Shown here one piece after another: positions 53,649 through 63,875 of a stretch of 64,000 nucleotides of DNA (within the stretch, counting starts at the first letter, position 1; every line of letters starts with the position of its first letter). Below the pieces are notes generated by a model. The model made no database searches, was not told the origin of the DNA, and saw nothing but the letters and a program-made list of their open reading frames with translations. Made by a program: the position numbers and the translations under genes. The DNA is from Dendrosporobacter quercicolus. Lineage in GTDB: Bacteria; Bacillota; Negativicutes; DSM-1736; Dendrosporobacteraceae. The stretch lies in NCBI RefSeq assembly GCF_900104455.1, contig NZ_FNHB01000001.1:248001-312000 (forward strand), read 5' to 3'.

Positions 53649-54569
53649 ATGGGATTTTTTGATAAACTGAAAGCCGGTCTGGACAAGACCAGGAAAAGTT
53701 TTACCGAAAAAATTGAACAGTTGGTTGTCGGCTATGCCACAATTGATGATGAATTTTTAGATGATGTTGAGGCAGTGCTGTTATCGGCTGATGTCGGAGT
53801 ACATACGACAGCTAAATTAATGGCGGAAATTAAAAGCGGCATTAAGAGCAAAGAGATTCAGGCGCCTGAGCAATTAAAACCATTTTTACAAACCAAAATC
53901 AGTGCTATTTTGGCGGAGGGAGCAACGCCAGACCGTTTATTTGCGGCGCAGCCGCCAACCGTCATCATGGTGGTTGGCATAAACGGGGTGGGTAAAACGA
54001 CCACCATTGGCAAGCTGGGCAATTATTACCGTGAGCAGGGGTTAAAAGTAATGCTGGCTGCCGGCGATACGTTCAGAGCAGCGGCAATTGACCAGCTGGA
54101 AATATGGGGGCAGCGAACGGGAGCGGAGGTAATCAGCCAATTTGAAGGGTCCGATCCGGCGGCCGTGGCTTTTGACGCCGTACAGTCGGCAAAAGCGCAA
54201 AAAGCCGATATCCTCATCATTGATACGGCCGGACGGCTGCATACCAAAGCCAACCTAATGGAAGAACTGAAAAAAATTAAACGGGTAATCAGCAGGGAAA
54301 TCCCGGATGCACCGCATGAAACCCTGCTGGTGCTGGACGCCACCACCGGCCAGAATGCCATCAATCAGGCCAGGCTGTTTGGCGAGGCCGCACCGGTATC
54401 GGGGATCGTTTTAACCAAACTTGACGGTACGGCCAAAGGCGGTGTTATTGTCGGACTTAAGGCCGAACTTCATGTTCCGGTAAAATGGATTGGCGTCGGT
54501 GAAGGAATTAATGATCTCCGGCCCTTTGTGCCGGAAGAGTTTTCCCGGGCTTTATTTGCTGACAAGTAA
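53649..54569 (+). CDS. ftsY: Signal recognition particle receptor FtsY
   Basis: Membrane-associated GTPase that receives SRP-ribosome complexes. A 306-residue NG-domain protein: helical N domain, G1 VVGINGVGKTTTIGKL near residue 107, LIIDTAGRLHTKANLM, TGQNAINQA and VLTKLDGTAKGG. The acidic A domain of E. coli FtsY is absent, as in other Firmicutes. ACGGAGG precedes ATG 53649. Confidence 0.97.
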   Translation: MGFFDKLKAGLDKTRKSFTEKIEQLVVGYATIDDEFLDDVEAVLLSADVGVHTTAKLMAEIKSGIKSKEIQAPEQLKPFLQTKISAILAEGATPDRLFAAQPPTVIMVVGINGVGKTTTIGKLGNYYREQGLKVMLAAGDTFRAAAIDQLEIWGQRTGAEVISQFEGSDPAAVAFDAVQSAKAQKADILIIDTAGRLHTKANLMEELKKIKRVISREIPDAPHETLLVLDATTGQNAINQARLFGEAAPVSGIVLTKLDGTAKGGVIVGLKAELHVPVKWIGVGEGINDLRPFVPEEFSRALFADK

Positions 54570-54575
54570 AAAGAC

Positions 54576-54605
54576 TTGACAAAAGCTGCCGACCTTTTGT
54601 ATAAT
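54576..54605 (+). promoter_or_regulatory. Sigma-A promoter of ylxM-ffh
   Basis: TTGACA (54576-54581), 18 bases, TATAAT (54600-54605), both full consensus matches, just after the ftsY stop and 54 bases before ylxM. Confidence 0.85.
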
Positions 54606-54658
54606 ACAGTCTATAGGCCTGTAAAGGCAGTTCGCTTGACGATTAAGTAGGTGAAAAC

Positions 54659-55015
54659 ATGTTGGACAAGGTCTTAAAAGCAGGACTTTTGTTTGATTTT
54701 TATGGCGCTTTACTTACCGAAAAACAGCAGCAGTGTATGGAAATGCACTATTCGCATGATTTATCGCTGTCGGAGATTGCCGATGAGTTCGGCGTTTCCC
54801 GGCAAGCGGTGTACGATATCCTTAAGCGGGCAGAGCAAACGCTTAGTGAATATGAAGCTAAATTGAAGCTCGTTGAACGCCACCAGCGTGAGCAGCACAC
54901 AATAAAACAAGTTTATGATTCGGTTGACGCTTTGCCGGCCAGCCTGAAAACTATGCCGGAGCTTCAATCAGTGATGAAACAGCTGGCCAGTATTATGAAA
55001 GCCAGGGAGGTGTAG
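54659..55015 (+). CDS. ylxM: YlxM family helix-turn-helix protein (SRP-associated)
   Basis: A 118-residue protein with a sigma-factor-4-like helix-turn-helix (LSLSEIADEFGVSRQAVYDILKRAEQ) placed directly before ffh, the standard YlxM position. It modulates SRP in streptococci, and a DNA-binding role is also possible. TAGGTGAAAA precedes the ATG. The ffh start lies right after its stop. Confidence 0.93.
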   Translation: MLDKVLKAGLLFDFYGALLTEKQQQCMEMHYSHDLSLSEIADEFGVSRQAVYDILKRAEQTLSEYEAKLKLVERHQREQHTIKQVYDSVDALPASLKTMPELQSVMKQLASIMKAREV

Positions 55016-55016
55016 C

Positions 55017-56369
<1,353 letters not shown>

Positions 56370-56394
56370 TATTTGGTGAAGGAGGTGATTTGTT

Positions 56395-56676
56395 GTGGCA
56401 GTTAAAATTCGTTTAAAACGCATGGGCGCCAAAAAGAACCCGTTCTATCGCGTGGTTGTGGCTGATTCACGTTCCCCGCGCGATGGCCGTTTTATCGAAG
56501 CTTTGGGACATTATGATTCAACAACCGAACCGGCTGTTGTAAAAATTGATGAAGAAAAAGCAATCGAATGGCTGAAAAAAGGCGCTCAACCCACGGATAC
56601 GGTGAAAGCTTTGTTCAGCAAAGCAGGCATCCTGAAAAAATGGGATGAGATGAAACGCACTAAGAAAGAGGCGTAA
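56395..56676 (+). CDS. rpsP: 30S ribosomal protein S16
   Basis: 93 residues beginning [20 protein letters not shown] and containing [15 protein letters not shown], the S16 signature. GTG 56395 follows AAGGAGGTG. It opens the rpsP-khpA-ylqD-rimM-trmD run. Confidence 0.97.
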   Translation: MAVKIRLKRMGAKKNPFYRVVVADSRSPRDGRFIEALGHYDSTTEPAVVKIDEEKAIEWLKKGAQPTDTVKALFSKAGILKKWDEMKRTKKEA

Positions 56677-56681
56677 TAACG

Positions 56682-56909
56682 ATGAAACAATTAGTGGAAG
56701 TTATCGCCAAGTCATTAGTACAAGATCCTGCACAAGTCAATGTAACAGAAACAGTAGAAACTATGGCAACTGTTTATGAATTGCGTGTAGCTCCGGATGA
56801 TATGGGTAAAATTATTGGTAAACACGGGCGTATTGCCAAAGCCTTACGGACTGTTGTAAAAGCAGCAGCTACCCGTGAAAACAAAAAAGTAACTGTTGAA
56901 ATTATCTAA
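56682..56909 (+). CDS. khpA: KH domain RNA-binding protein KhpA (YlqC)
   Basis: A 75-residue single type-II KH domain with the GxxG loop in DDMGKIIGKHGRIAKALRTVV. KhpA partners with KhpB (Jag) in RNA binding linked to cell elongation. It starts five bases after rpsP, the common Firmicutes order. Confidence 0.95.
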   Translation: MKQLVEVIAKSLVQDPAQVNVTETVETMATVYELRVAPDDMGKIIGKHGRIAKALRTVVKAAATRENKKVTVEII

Positions 56910-56951
56910 GTAAGGATTGCAATTGCATACCAACAAAAAGGTGGGCTTGCC

Positions 56952-57359
56952 ATGGAAACCATTACTTTGAAATGTCCGGTGACCATTAAAGCAAAGGTCA
57001 CGGACGATTTAAAAAAACATTTGGCTGCCGAAATACAGGAAAATATCAAGAAGGCTGATCTGGAACTGCAACAGATCGAATTTCACGCCAAACGGCTGAT
57101 GGCTGAACAAGCCAGGCAGGACGCACAGGGACTCATTGCCGTTCGTCAGCAAATCGACGGAGAAAAGCAAAAACGCATCGACTTTAAAAACCACCTACTG
57201 GATAAGCTCAAGGAAACCGCTCAGCTGGAATTAGGTTCGGAAATTGTTCAGGGCACTTTAGACAGAATTGTCGAGCTAAAAGTCGGCGACGATCTGCCTA
57301 AGTTGATGAACGCCGAAATTCTTCTGGAAGACGGCAAAGTACTGGCTTTTCGAAATTGA
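56952..57359 (+). CDS. ylqD: YlqD family protein
   Basis: A 135-residue charged, mainly helical protein with a central coiled coil (EIQENIKKADLELQQIEF, QIDGEKQKRIDFKNHLLD) and a small beta C-terminus (ELKVGDDLPKLMNAEILLED). It matches YlqD, always between ylqC and rimM in Firmicutes and of unknown function. Its stop touches the rimM start. Confidence 0.9.
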   Translation: METITLKCPVTIKAKVTDDLKKHLAAEIQENIKKADLELQQIEFHAKRLMAEQARQDAQGLIAVRQQIDGEKQKRIDFKNHLLDKLKETAQLELGSEIVQGTLDRIVELKVGDDLPKLMNAEILLEDGKVLAFRN

Positions 57360-57360
57360 C

Positions 57361-57855
57361 ATGGAACAAATGGTTGTTGTTGGAAAAATTGTTGCCCCGC
57401 ACGGTGTGCGGGGTGATGTTCGTGTTATTCCGTTGACTGATTTTCCTGAGCGTTTTAACGAGTTGAAGAGCGTATTCTTAGACAACCGGAGTTTAACCCT
57501 GGAAAGCGTCAAACAGCATAATCAGCTGCTTATTATTAAATTTGCCGGACTGAATGACAGGGACGCGATTGAGCCACTGCGGGGCAAGCTGCTTAAAATA
57601 GCGCGTAAAGATGCTGTAGCGCTGCCTGAAGGAGAGTATTACACCTTTGATATTATTGGGCTTGAGGTTTATGATGACAGCGGCCGGCATATCGGTAAAA
57701 TAACGGAAGTGCTCAAAACAGGCAGCAATGATGTTTATGTGGCGATCCGGGACGATAAACGCCAGGTATTAATTCCCGCATTGAAAAAGGTGGTAACAAA
57801 GATTGATATCACCGCCGGACAGATGACGGTAAAACTCCAGGAAGAATGGGAATAG
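57361..57855 (+). CDS. rimM: 16S rRNA processing protein RimM
   Basis: A 30S maturation factor that binds S19 and helps form the 3' domain. [20 protein letters not shown] at the N-terminus and the PRC-barrel [20 protein letters not shown] are canonical; 164 residues. It abuts ylqD and is followed two bases later by trmD. Confidence 0.96.
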   Translation: MEQMVVVGKIVAPHGVRGDVRVIPLTDFPERFNELKSVFLDNRSLTLESVKQHNQLLIIKFAGLNDRDAIEPLRGKLLKIARKDAVALPEGEYYTFDIIGLEVYDDSGRHIGKITEVLKTGSNDVYVAIRDDKRQVLIPALKKVVTKIDITAGQMTVKLQEEWE

Positions 57856-57857
57856 CG

Positions 57858-58604
57858 ATGAGAATTGATATTGTGACATTATTTCCTGAAATGTTTGCGG
57901 GACCTTTTGGGCACAGTATAATCAAGCGGGCCTGCGACAATCACTTACTGCAAATTGCCATGGTCAATCCGCGGGATTTTACCTTTGACAAGCACCGGAT
58001 TGTGGATGACTATGCCTTTGGCGGCGGCGCCGGCATGGTAATGAAGCCTGAGCCCTTGTTCCGGGCCGTCGAAAGTATTACCGCCGGGGCGAATTGCGTA
58101 AACCGGCGGGTGATTTTAACGAGCCCTGGCGGCAACCGTTTTGACCAGGAAAAATGCAAAGAGCTTGCCGCTTATGATCAATTAATTTTCATCTGCGGAC
58201 ATTATGAAGGTATTGACGCCCGGGTAGGCGATTTTTTGGTGGACGAAGCAATCTCAATCGGTGATTATGTTTTGACCGGTGGAGAGTTGCCGGCAATGGT
58301 TATTGTTGATGCTGTGGCGCGAATGCTGCCCGGCGTACTCGGCTCGACCGATTCGGCCCAGCAGGATTCTTTCTACAATGGCCTGCTGGAGTATCCCCAA
58401 TATACCAGACCACGCGAATTTGACGGTTATGAGGTGCCGGAGATTCTGTTGTCCGGAGATCATGCCAAAATTGACCGCTGGCGTCGTAAACAATCGCTGA
58501 AAACCACGCTGGAACGTCGTCCCGATCTCATGGCCAAAGCACAATTAAGCGCTGATGACAGAAAACTGATTGACGAAATTCTGGCCGAGCAGTCTGGAGG
58601 ATAG
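57858..58604 (+). CDS. trmD: tRNA (guanine(37)-N1)-methyltransferase
   Basis: Methylates G37 of tRNAs to prevent frameshifting. SPOUT knot motifs [15 protein letters not shown] and [18 protein letters not shown] with the C-terminal [19 protein letters not shown] are present. ATG 58604-terminated frame starts at ATG 57858 ([13 protein letters not shown]), three codons inside the open frame. 248 residues. Confidence 0.97.
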   Translation: MRIDIVTLFPEMFAGPFGHSIIKRACDNHLLQIAMVNPRDFTFDKHRIVDDYAFGGGAGMVMKPEPLFRAVESITAGANCVNRRVILTSPGGNRFDQEKCKELAAYDQLIFICGHYEGIDARVGDFLVDEAISIGDYVLTGGELPAMVIVDAVARMLPGVLGSTDSAQQDSFYNGLLEYPQYTRPREFDGYEVPEILLSGDHAKIDRWRRKQSLKTTLERRPDLMAKAQLSADDRKLIDEILAEQSGG

Positions 58605-58605
58605 T

Positions 58606-59175
58606 ATGGCGTCTGTATATATCGGTCTGGTTCACCATCCGATTTATAATAAAAATAATGAAGTAATTACAACGGCAATCACAAATTTCGATATTCATGA
58701 TATCGCGCGTACTGCCCGTACCTATGACATTCACCGCTATTTTTTGATTCACCCGCTGCAAACACAGGCTGCGCTGGCCAGGGATGTACTTGATTATTGG
58801 CGGGAAGGCTATGGCGCCAGCTATAATCCTGACCGGCGCGAGGCGTTTAGTATTATTGAGCTGGCGCTGGATATTGAGGCCGCCGTCAGCTTAATCAAAG
58901 AGCGTGAAGGCCTGGAACCGGTCATTGTAACAACTGACGCCAGACGCTATCCGAATACCGTTTCCTATCAGCAGCTGCGTCAGTTTCTTGCTCTTGACCC
59001 CAAACCTTGTTTGCTGCTGTTCGGCACCGGCTGGGGGATTCAAAAAGAGGTTATGCAAAAATTTGATTATATCCTGGAACCTATTTACGGACCGGGCGAT
59101 TATAATCATCTGCCTGTCCGGGCCGCTGTAGCTGTTATTTTAGATAGACTGCTTGGAGAAAAATGGTGGGGTTAG
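58606..59175 (+). CDS. TrmD-linked RNA methyltransferase (SPOUT-like)
   Basis: A 189-residue protein encoded directly after trmD in Negativicutes and Clostridia. YIGLVHHPIYNKNNEVITTAI at the start and LLLFGTGWGIQKEVMQKFDY with PIYGPGDYNHLPVRAAVAV at the end fit the uncharacterised SAM-dependent RNA methyltransferase family related to SPOUT enzymes. Its RNA target is unknown. ATG 58606 follows TGGAGG and the trmD stop is two bases upstream. Confidence 0.85.
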   Translation: MASVYIGLVHHPIYNKNNEVITTAITNFDIHDIARTARTYDIHRYFLIHPLQTQAALARDVLDYWREGYGASYNPDRREAFSIIELALDIEAAVSLIKEREGLEPVIVTTDARRYPNTVSYQQLRQFLALDPKPCLLLFGTGWGIQKEVMQKFDYILEPIYGPGDYNHLPVRAAVAVILDRLLGEKWWG

Positions 59176-59204
59176 GCCTAAGACTCCATTTATCCATATA
59201 TTTC

Positions 59205-59233
59205 TTGAGTTTCGGGTAAGCATATGGTATAAT
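59205..59233 (+). promoter_or_regulatory. Sigma-A promoter of rplS-lepB
   Basis: TTGAGT, 17 bases, TATAAT (59228-59233) preceded by TG one base away, giving an extended -10. About 70 bases of leader precede rplS. Confidence 0.75.
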
Positions 59234-59304
59234 ATTTTTCGTGTAATGTGGGCGGTCCTCTGCATAGTGGCATGAACGTCTCGAATAAGGAGGAAAACAA
59301 AATA

Positions 59305-59646
59305 ATGAACATCATTCAAGCATTGGAACAAGAACAACTTCGTAAGGATATCCCTGCTTTTAAACCAGGCGACACAGTACGTGTACATGTAAAGGTTGTC
59401 GAGGGCAACCGCGAACGTGTCCAGGTTTTCGAAGGCGTTGTTATTAACCGCAAAAGCGGTGGTGTGCGGGAGACTTTCACGGTAAGACGGGTTTCTTACG
59501 GGGTAGGCGTGGAACGTACTTTTCCGGTTCATTCTCCACGCGTGGAAAAAATCGAAGTGATGCGCCGGGGCATTGTCCGCCGCGCTAAATTGTATTATCT
59601 ACGCAACCTCACTGGTAAAGCGGCTCGTATTAAGGAAAGACGCTAG
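59305..59646 (+). CDS. rplS: 50S ribosomal protein L19
   Basis: 113 residues: [33 protein letters not shown] and [20 protein letters not shown] are the L19 signatures, with a basic tail. TAAGGAGG precedes ATG 59305; the frame is open further upstream within the leader, without a site. Confidence 0.97.
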   Translation: MNIIQALEQEQLRKDIPAFKPGDTVRVHVKVVEGNRERVQVFEGVVINRKSGGVRETFTVRRVSYGVGVERTFPVHSPRVEKIEVMRRGIVRRAKLYYLRNLTGKAARIKERR

Positions 59647-59651
59647 TATGG

Positions 59652-59676
59652 ATAGGGACTGTTCTCCAGTCCCTAT
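59652..59676 (+). terminator. Hairpin between rplS and lepB
   Basis: A perfect 10-bp stem ATAGGGACTG / CAGTCCCTAT with loop TTCTC, followed by a mixed T/A run (TATTCATTTC). It probably attenuates transcription into lepB. Confidence 0.65.
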
Positions 59677-59704
59677 TATTCATTTCAATCAGGGGGAAAA
59701 CAAA

Positions 59705-60232
59705 GTGAGCAATACTAGTCTCGGAGAAGAGATCAAAGATTGGGTTGTATCGATACTTATTGCCGTGGTATTAGCTTTTTTCATCAGGTATTTTATTGTA
59801 GAGTTATACATGGTGGAAGGCCCTTCGATGCGCCCGACATTAGTAAATAGCGAACGGCTGGTTGTCAATAAATTCATCTATCGTTTTAAGGATCCTGAAA
59901 AAGGCGATATCCTGGTGTTCCGTTATCCCAGTGATACCAGCCGGGACTTTATTAAGCGGGTGATAGCCGTAGCCGGTGACACGATCGAATTAAAAGACGG
60001 GCGGGTCTTTGTCAACGATCAGCTGCAGAATGAGACGTATATTTTAGAGAAAACGCGCGGTTCCTATCCTTTATCCACAGTACCGGAAGGGCATATTTTC
60101 GTTATGGGCGACAACCGTAACAATTCGGAAGACAGCCGGTTTAAGGATGTAGGCTTTGTACCGCTGGAACTGGTCAAAGGCAAGGCAGTCATGGTATTTT
60201 GGCCGGTTGACCACATAAAAGCACTTCCCTAA
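59705..60232 (+). CDS. lepB: Signal peptidase I
   Basis: Cleaves signal peptides of exported proteins. One N-terminal membrane anchor (WVVSILIAVVLAFFIRYFIV), the catalytic Ser in YMVEGPSMRPTL near residue 42, the Lys in RDFIKRVIAVAGDTIEL near 83, and the C-terminal GHIFVMGDNRNNSEDSR are canonical. 175 residues. GTG 59705 is chosen after AGGGGGAAAA; an ATG at 59648 is in frame but lies against the preceding hairpin. Confidence 0.95.
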   Translation: MSNTSLGEEIKDWVVSILIAVVLAFFIRYFIVELYMVEGPSMRPTLVNSERLVVNKFIYRFKDPEKGDILVFRYPSDTSRDFIKRVIAVAGDTIELKDGRVFVNDQLQNETYILEKTRGSYPLSTVPEGHIFVMGDNRNNSEDSRFKDVGFVPLELVKGKAVMVFWPVDHIKALP

Positions 60233-60256
60233 CAACATACTATACAGACAATATGC

Positions 60257-60286
60257 CGGTACAGATTTGAATTTAGCTCTGTACCG
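60257..60286 (+). other. Hairpin between lepB and rbgA
   Basis: Perfect 9-bp inverted repeat CGGTACAGA / TCTGTACCG with a 12-base loop and no T-run. Possibly an RNA-processing or regulatory hairpin in the lepB-rbgA transcript. Confidence 0.4.
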
Positions 60287-60309
60287 CACCTGGGGTCAGG
60301 GGGATGCAG

Positions 60310-61176
60310 ATGCACGATAAACCAGAGGTCAATATTAATTGGTTCCCGGGCCATATGGCAAAAGCCCAGCGGATGATTCGCGAGCATTTAAAGTTAGTGG
60401 ATGTTGTCATTGAACTGCTTGACGCCAGAATTCCGCTGAGCAGCGCCAATCCGGTCATTCATGAGATTATTGACAATAAACCGCGCCTTGTCGCTCTTAA
60501 CAAAGCCGACCTGGCTGAACCGGACCGGACGACACGCTGGCTGGCCCATTTTCGTGAGCAGGGTTTGCCGGTGGTGGCTTTGGATTCGATGACCGGCAAA
60601 GGCAGTAAAGCGTTGGTAAGCAGGGTAGAGCAGCTGGCCGGGGATAAAATAGCAGCTCTTGTCGCCAAGGGCATCAATCCGCGGGCCGTACGGGCCATGA
60701 TTTTAGGAATACCAAATGTCGGCAAATCTTCACTGATCAACCGGCTGCTTGGTACGGCTACCGTCCGTACGGCGGACAAACCTGGCGTTACCAGAGGAAA
60801 ACAGTGGATTAAGATCGGTAAAAATCTGGAACTGCTGGATACGCCGGGCGTATTGTGGCCGAAGTTTGAAGATCCGGAGGTTGGCTTTAAGCTGGCGGTA
60901 ACCGGCGCGATTAATGATGAAGTCTATGACCGGGAAAAAGTAATGGCTAAACTGCTTGCGGTGCTGAGGGAGAACTATAGTGAACGGCTGACGGTACGGT
61001 ACAAATTAACTCCGCCATTGCCTGAAGATAGTTCGGCTTTACTGGCATTGATTGGCGCTAAGCGCGGTTGCCTGCGCAGCGGCGGCCTGATCGACGACGA
61101 AAAAGCCAGACGGATCATTTTAAATGAATTCCGCTCCGGCAAATTAGGGCAATTTACACTGGATGACATTCAATAA
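60310..61176 (+). CDS. rbgA: Ribosome biogenesis GTPase RbgA (YlqF)
   Basis: A circularly permuted GTPase needed for 50S assembly. Motif order is G4 (ALNKADL) before G1 (GIPNVGKSSLINRL) and G3 (DTPGVLWPK), the permuted order; NWFPGHMAKAQRMI opens the protein. 288 residues. ATG 60310 is six bases from AGGGGG, while ATG 60304 is inside it. Terminator follows. Confidence 0.96.
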   Translation: MHDKPEVNINWFPGHMAKAQRMIREHLKLVDVVIELLDARIPLSSANPVIHEIIDNKPRLVALNKADLAEPDRTTRWLAHFREQGLPVVALDSMTGKGSKALVSRVEQLAGDKIAALVAKGINPRAVRAMILGIPNVGKSSLINRLLGTATVRTADKPGVTRGKQWIKIGKNLELLDTPGVLWPKFEDPEVGFKLAVTGAINDEVYDREKVMAKLLAVLRENYSERLTVRYKLTPPLPEDSSALLALIGAKRGCLRSGGLIDDEKARRIILNEFRSGKLGQFTLDDIQ

Positions 61177-61180
61177 CAGG

Positions 61181-61215
61181 CAGGACCGGCAAATGATTTG
61201 CCGGCCCTGTTTTTT
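61181..61215 (+). terminator. Rho-independent terminator after rbgA
   Basis: CAGG-CCGGCAAA and TTTGCCGG-CCTG form a long stem with one internal mismatch, followed by six T residues. Confidence 0.88.
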
Positions 61216-61363
61216 GATACGCCGGTTCTTTCGTATACCCTTTGCGTCCTTTGCAGTTTTTCCCGTTTCTTTTTTCTCAAACCATCTGACAGGGATTTAG
61301 CAACTTAGCAAGAATATATAACATAATATCCTATTTTTATGTACATATTGCGGAGTGATGAGG

Positions 61364-62152
61364 GTGAGTTCCAACCGTTTAACCGTAGCCCAGGTGGCTG
61401 ATTTACTTAACCGGGACGCTGTCCAGGACAGTGTTTTGGCGGCGCTGCACGATGACTCCCGGATTTCCGTTGTGCGGCTGCTGCAGAAATGGCAGCAGCG
61501 CCAGACGGCAATCCGTCAGGAAAGAGAGCGGGTGCAGCAGTTATACCGGTATGAGCGCCTGCTCAACGCCAAAGGCTTTCAATTGATTGCGGGGGTGGAC
61601 GAAGCGGGGCGCGGCCCGCTGGCCGGTCCTGTAGTCATCGGCGCGGCAATTTTGCCCGCCGGCTGTCATTTAACAAATCTGAATGACTCGAAGAAACTGT
61701 CGGCAAAACAAAGATTCGAATTATATACGGAAATAAAACGTGTGGCTGTCGCCGCCGCCTGTATGGTGATGGATGTAGCTGAAATCGATAAGTTGAATAT
61801 TTATCAGGCCACCGTAAAGGGGATGTATGCGGCAATTGCCGCTTTAAATCCGGCTCCGGAGGCCGTTCTGATTGATGCTGTGCCTTTACCGGGCTTGCCG
61901 TTTCATTCACAGTCTTTGATCGGCGGTGATGCAATTTCAGCATCAATTGCCGCCGCCTCTATCATTGCCAAGGTGGAACGGGACCGGATAATGGAGGAAT
62001 TTGATTACCGATTCCCCGGTTATGGTTTTGCCAGACATAAAGGCTACGGCACTGCCGAGCATCTTAAGGCCATTCGGCAGCATGGTCCATGTCCGATTCA
62101 CCGGCGCAGTTTTGAACCCATAAAATCGTGGGGGGATTATTGTGAAAGTTGA
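61364..62152 (+). CDS. rnhB: Ribonuclease HII
   Basis: Removes ribonucleotides and RNA primers from DNA. The catalytic core is AGVDEAGRGPLAGPVVIGA near residue 76 (first Asp-Glu pair), VLIDAVPL and ASIIAKVERDR, ending KSWGDYC. A ~70-residue N-terminal extension is usual in Firmicutes RNase HII. GTG 61364 is eight bases from GGAG; GTG 61355 and ATG 61358 also fit in frame. It overlaps the next gene by 11 bases. Confidence 0.93.
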   Translation: MSSNRLTVAQVADLLNRDAVQDSVLAALHDDSRISVVRLLQKWQQRQTAIRQERERVQQLYRYERLLNAKGFQLIAGVDEAGRGPLAGPVVIGAAILPAGCHLTNLNDSKKLSAKQRFELYTEIKRVAVAAACMVMDVAEIDKLNIYQATVKGMYAAIAALNPAPEAVLIDAVPLPGLPFHSQSLIGGDAISASIAAASIIAKVERDRIMEEFDYRFPGYGFARHKGYGTAEHLKAIRQHGPCPIHRRSFEPIKSWGDYCES

Positions 62153-63875
62153 AATAAGCAGCTCCGGGACTGCCGCCGCGCCAATGCCGGGAACCGGCGG
62201 TTCAGACAGTAAGACGCCGGTTGCGGGCAGTCCGGCGTTTACCGCCGAAGCTGCTGAGCAGCCGTCGCCGGCCGGCGGTGAGGAAAACCGCAGCCAGGGC
62301 AATGCAGCAGCCGAGCCGGCCAGCCGGTCGCAGCTGCTTATTGAAAATTCGATTAAAGCGTTGTTAGCGCAATTAGCAAAATCACTTAGTGGCCGCAATC
62401 AGCTGCTGGAGTCACTGCCGCCGGAAGTCAGAAGTCAGGCCGAACACATATTACAGCAAACAATGCCGAAAGGGCAGGCACTGGCCGGCGGTTTGTTCAG
62501 TCTGTTAAAAGCACAGGCCAGTACGGCCGAGCAGCTCAAAGCACTGGCCGGTACGCTCAATAACTATCATGCAGGGTCCGCTGACGCCGTGAATAAATTG
62601 CCTGATTCCGTCATCCGCCTGTTTAAGCAGGCCCTGCAGCTGAAAGCTGTCGATGGCGGAACGGTCCGGATTGATGGTCCGGCACTGTTGAAATTAGCCG
62701 GCCAATTGGCCGATGATGGAAGTAAAAGCCAGGCGGCCGCAACGATTCAGCAATTTTGGAATCACTCGTTACTGGCAAATAATGAGAACATTGGTCAAGG
62801 ACTTCAACAGTTAATTAAAAGTTTTCTGGGTACACTGCCAACAGCCGGGAACAACGAAGAAGGCGCAGGTAAAGCATTTGCCGATTTGCCTGCTGCTTCG
62901 GGCAGCGCTGGGCCTAAGGCTGAGTCTGCGGCAGTCAAACAGGCGGCGCCCAATGCAGCAGAACAACCTCCGGCAGGCGTTAAACAGCAGCTTTCGGCGA
63001 TTCAGCCGTCTGCAGCGAAAACTGCGGCAGGATCTTCAGTCGTTCAGTCTACGGAAATTGCGCAGCGGGAGTTTGAAGCAAATGTATCGCCAGGCAAGCC
63101 GGCGTCAGCCGCTGCCGGCCAGCAAGCGCCGGGCTACCGTCAGCCGTCGGCCGGCAGCCCGGCGGAGGAAGCGGTGTTAAGGCAATTTATGAAAGAACTG
63201 GCGCAAAACACCATAATGACCAGGCAGACCCAGTTGTCCGGGAATGATGCTGCGGCATTAAAGCAGCTGCTCAGTGACGGACACATTACAGCTAAGGATT
63301 GGGCCAATCTTACCCGGTTTTTAAAGGCCAGCGTGCAAGCCATGCCGGTGACTATCCGGCAAGCCGGCGAAAAGGTATCCGAGTTGCAGCAGCTCTGGGT
63401 TATGCAGCAGTTGAGCAATTTAGCCGAACTTACCGGCCTGCCGCGCAAAACAACGGATAGCGCCGGCAAGCTTTTAGAGCAACTGGTCCAGACCTTAAAG
63501 AGTTCGTTTGCGCCTGGCAGTGAAAGTATTGAAAACCACCGGTCAGCGGCCTTTACCATACCAATCTATTTTGGTGAAAATCAACAACACAGTTATCCGG
63601 CTTATATTCACATGTATCATCAATCTGAGGAGAGCGGCGCAGCTTCCGGCCAGGAGCGCGAGACTTGGCTGCGCATTTGCCTGAATACGGAAAATGCCGG
63701 CGTTGTTGATCTTGTTTTCCGGTTGTACAAAGATCATCAGCTTAATCTTCGAGTTGGCATGGGCGATCATAATGCCGCCCAACTGTTTTCTGGTTTTATC
63801 CCGGAAATAAAAACAGCAATTGAGACGACGCCCTTAATTGTATCGGAAATCAGTGTAGGCGCGATAGGTGAATAA
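62142..63875 (+). CDS. YlqG-like protein related to FliK (hook-length control)
   Basis: A 577-residue protein: Ala/Gly/Gln/Pro-rich, low-complexity first half with two short helical parts, and an ordered C-terminus of about 150 residues (AAFTIPIYFGENQQHSYPAY, WLRICLNTENAGVVDLVFRL, LRVGMGDHNAAQLFSG) matching the FliK C-terminal hook domain. FliK controls hook length with FlhB; here the gene lies before an FlhB-like ylqH, far from any flagellar cluster, the same order as in Bacillus ylqG-ylqH. GTG 62142 follows GGGGGA. Confidence 0.75.
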   Translation: MKVEISSSGTAAAPMPGTGGSDSKTPVAGSPAFTAEAAEQPSPAGGEENRSQGNAAAEPASRSQLLIENSIKALLAQLAKSLSGRNQLLESLPPEVRSQAEHILQQTMPKGQALAGGLFSLLKAQASTAEQLKALAGTLNNYHAGSADAVNKLPDSVIRLFKQALQLKAVDGGTVRIDGPALLKLAGQLADDGSKSQAAATIQQFWNHSLLANNENIGQGLQQLIKSFLGTLPTAGNNEEGAGKAFADLPAASGSAGPKAESAAVKQAAPNAAEQPPAGVKQQLSAIQPSAAKTAAGSSVVQSTEIAQREFEANVSPGKPASAAAGQQAPGYRQPSAGSPAEEAVLRQFMKELAQNTIMTRQTQLSGNDAAALKQLLSDGHITAKDWANLTRFLKASVQAMPVTIRQAGEKVSELQQLWVMQQLSNLAELTGLPRKTTDSAGKLLEQLVQTLKSSFAPGSESIENHRSAAFTIPIYFGENQQHSYPAYIHMYHQSEESGAASGQERETWLRICLNTENAGVVDLVFRLYKDHQLNLRVGMGDHNAAQLFSGFIPEIKTAIETTPLIVSEISVGAIGE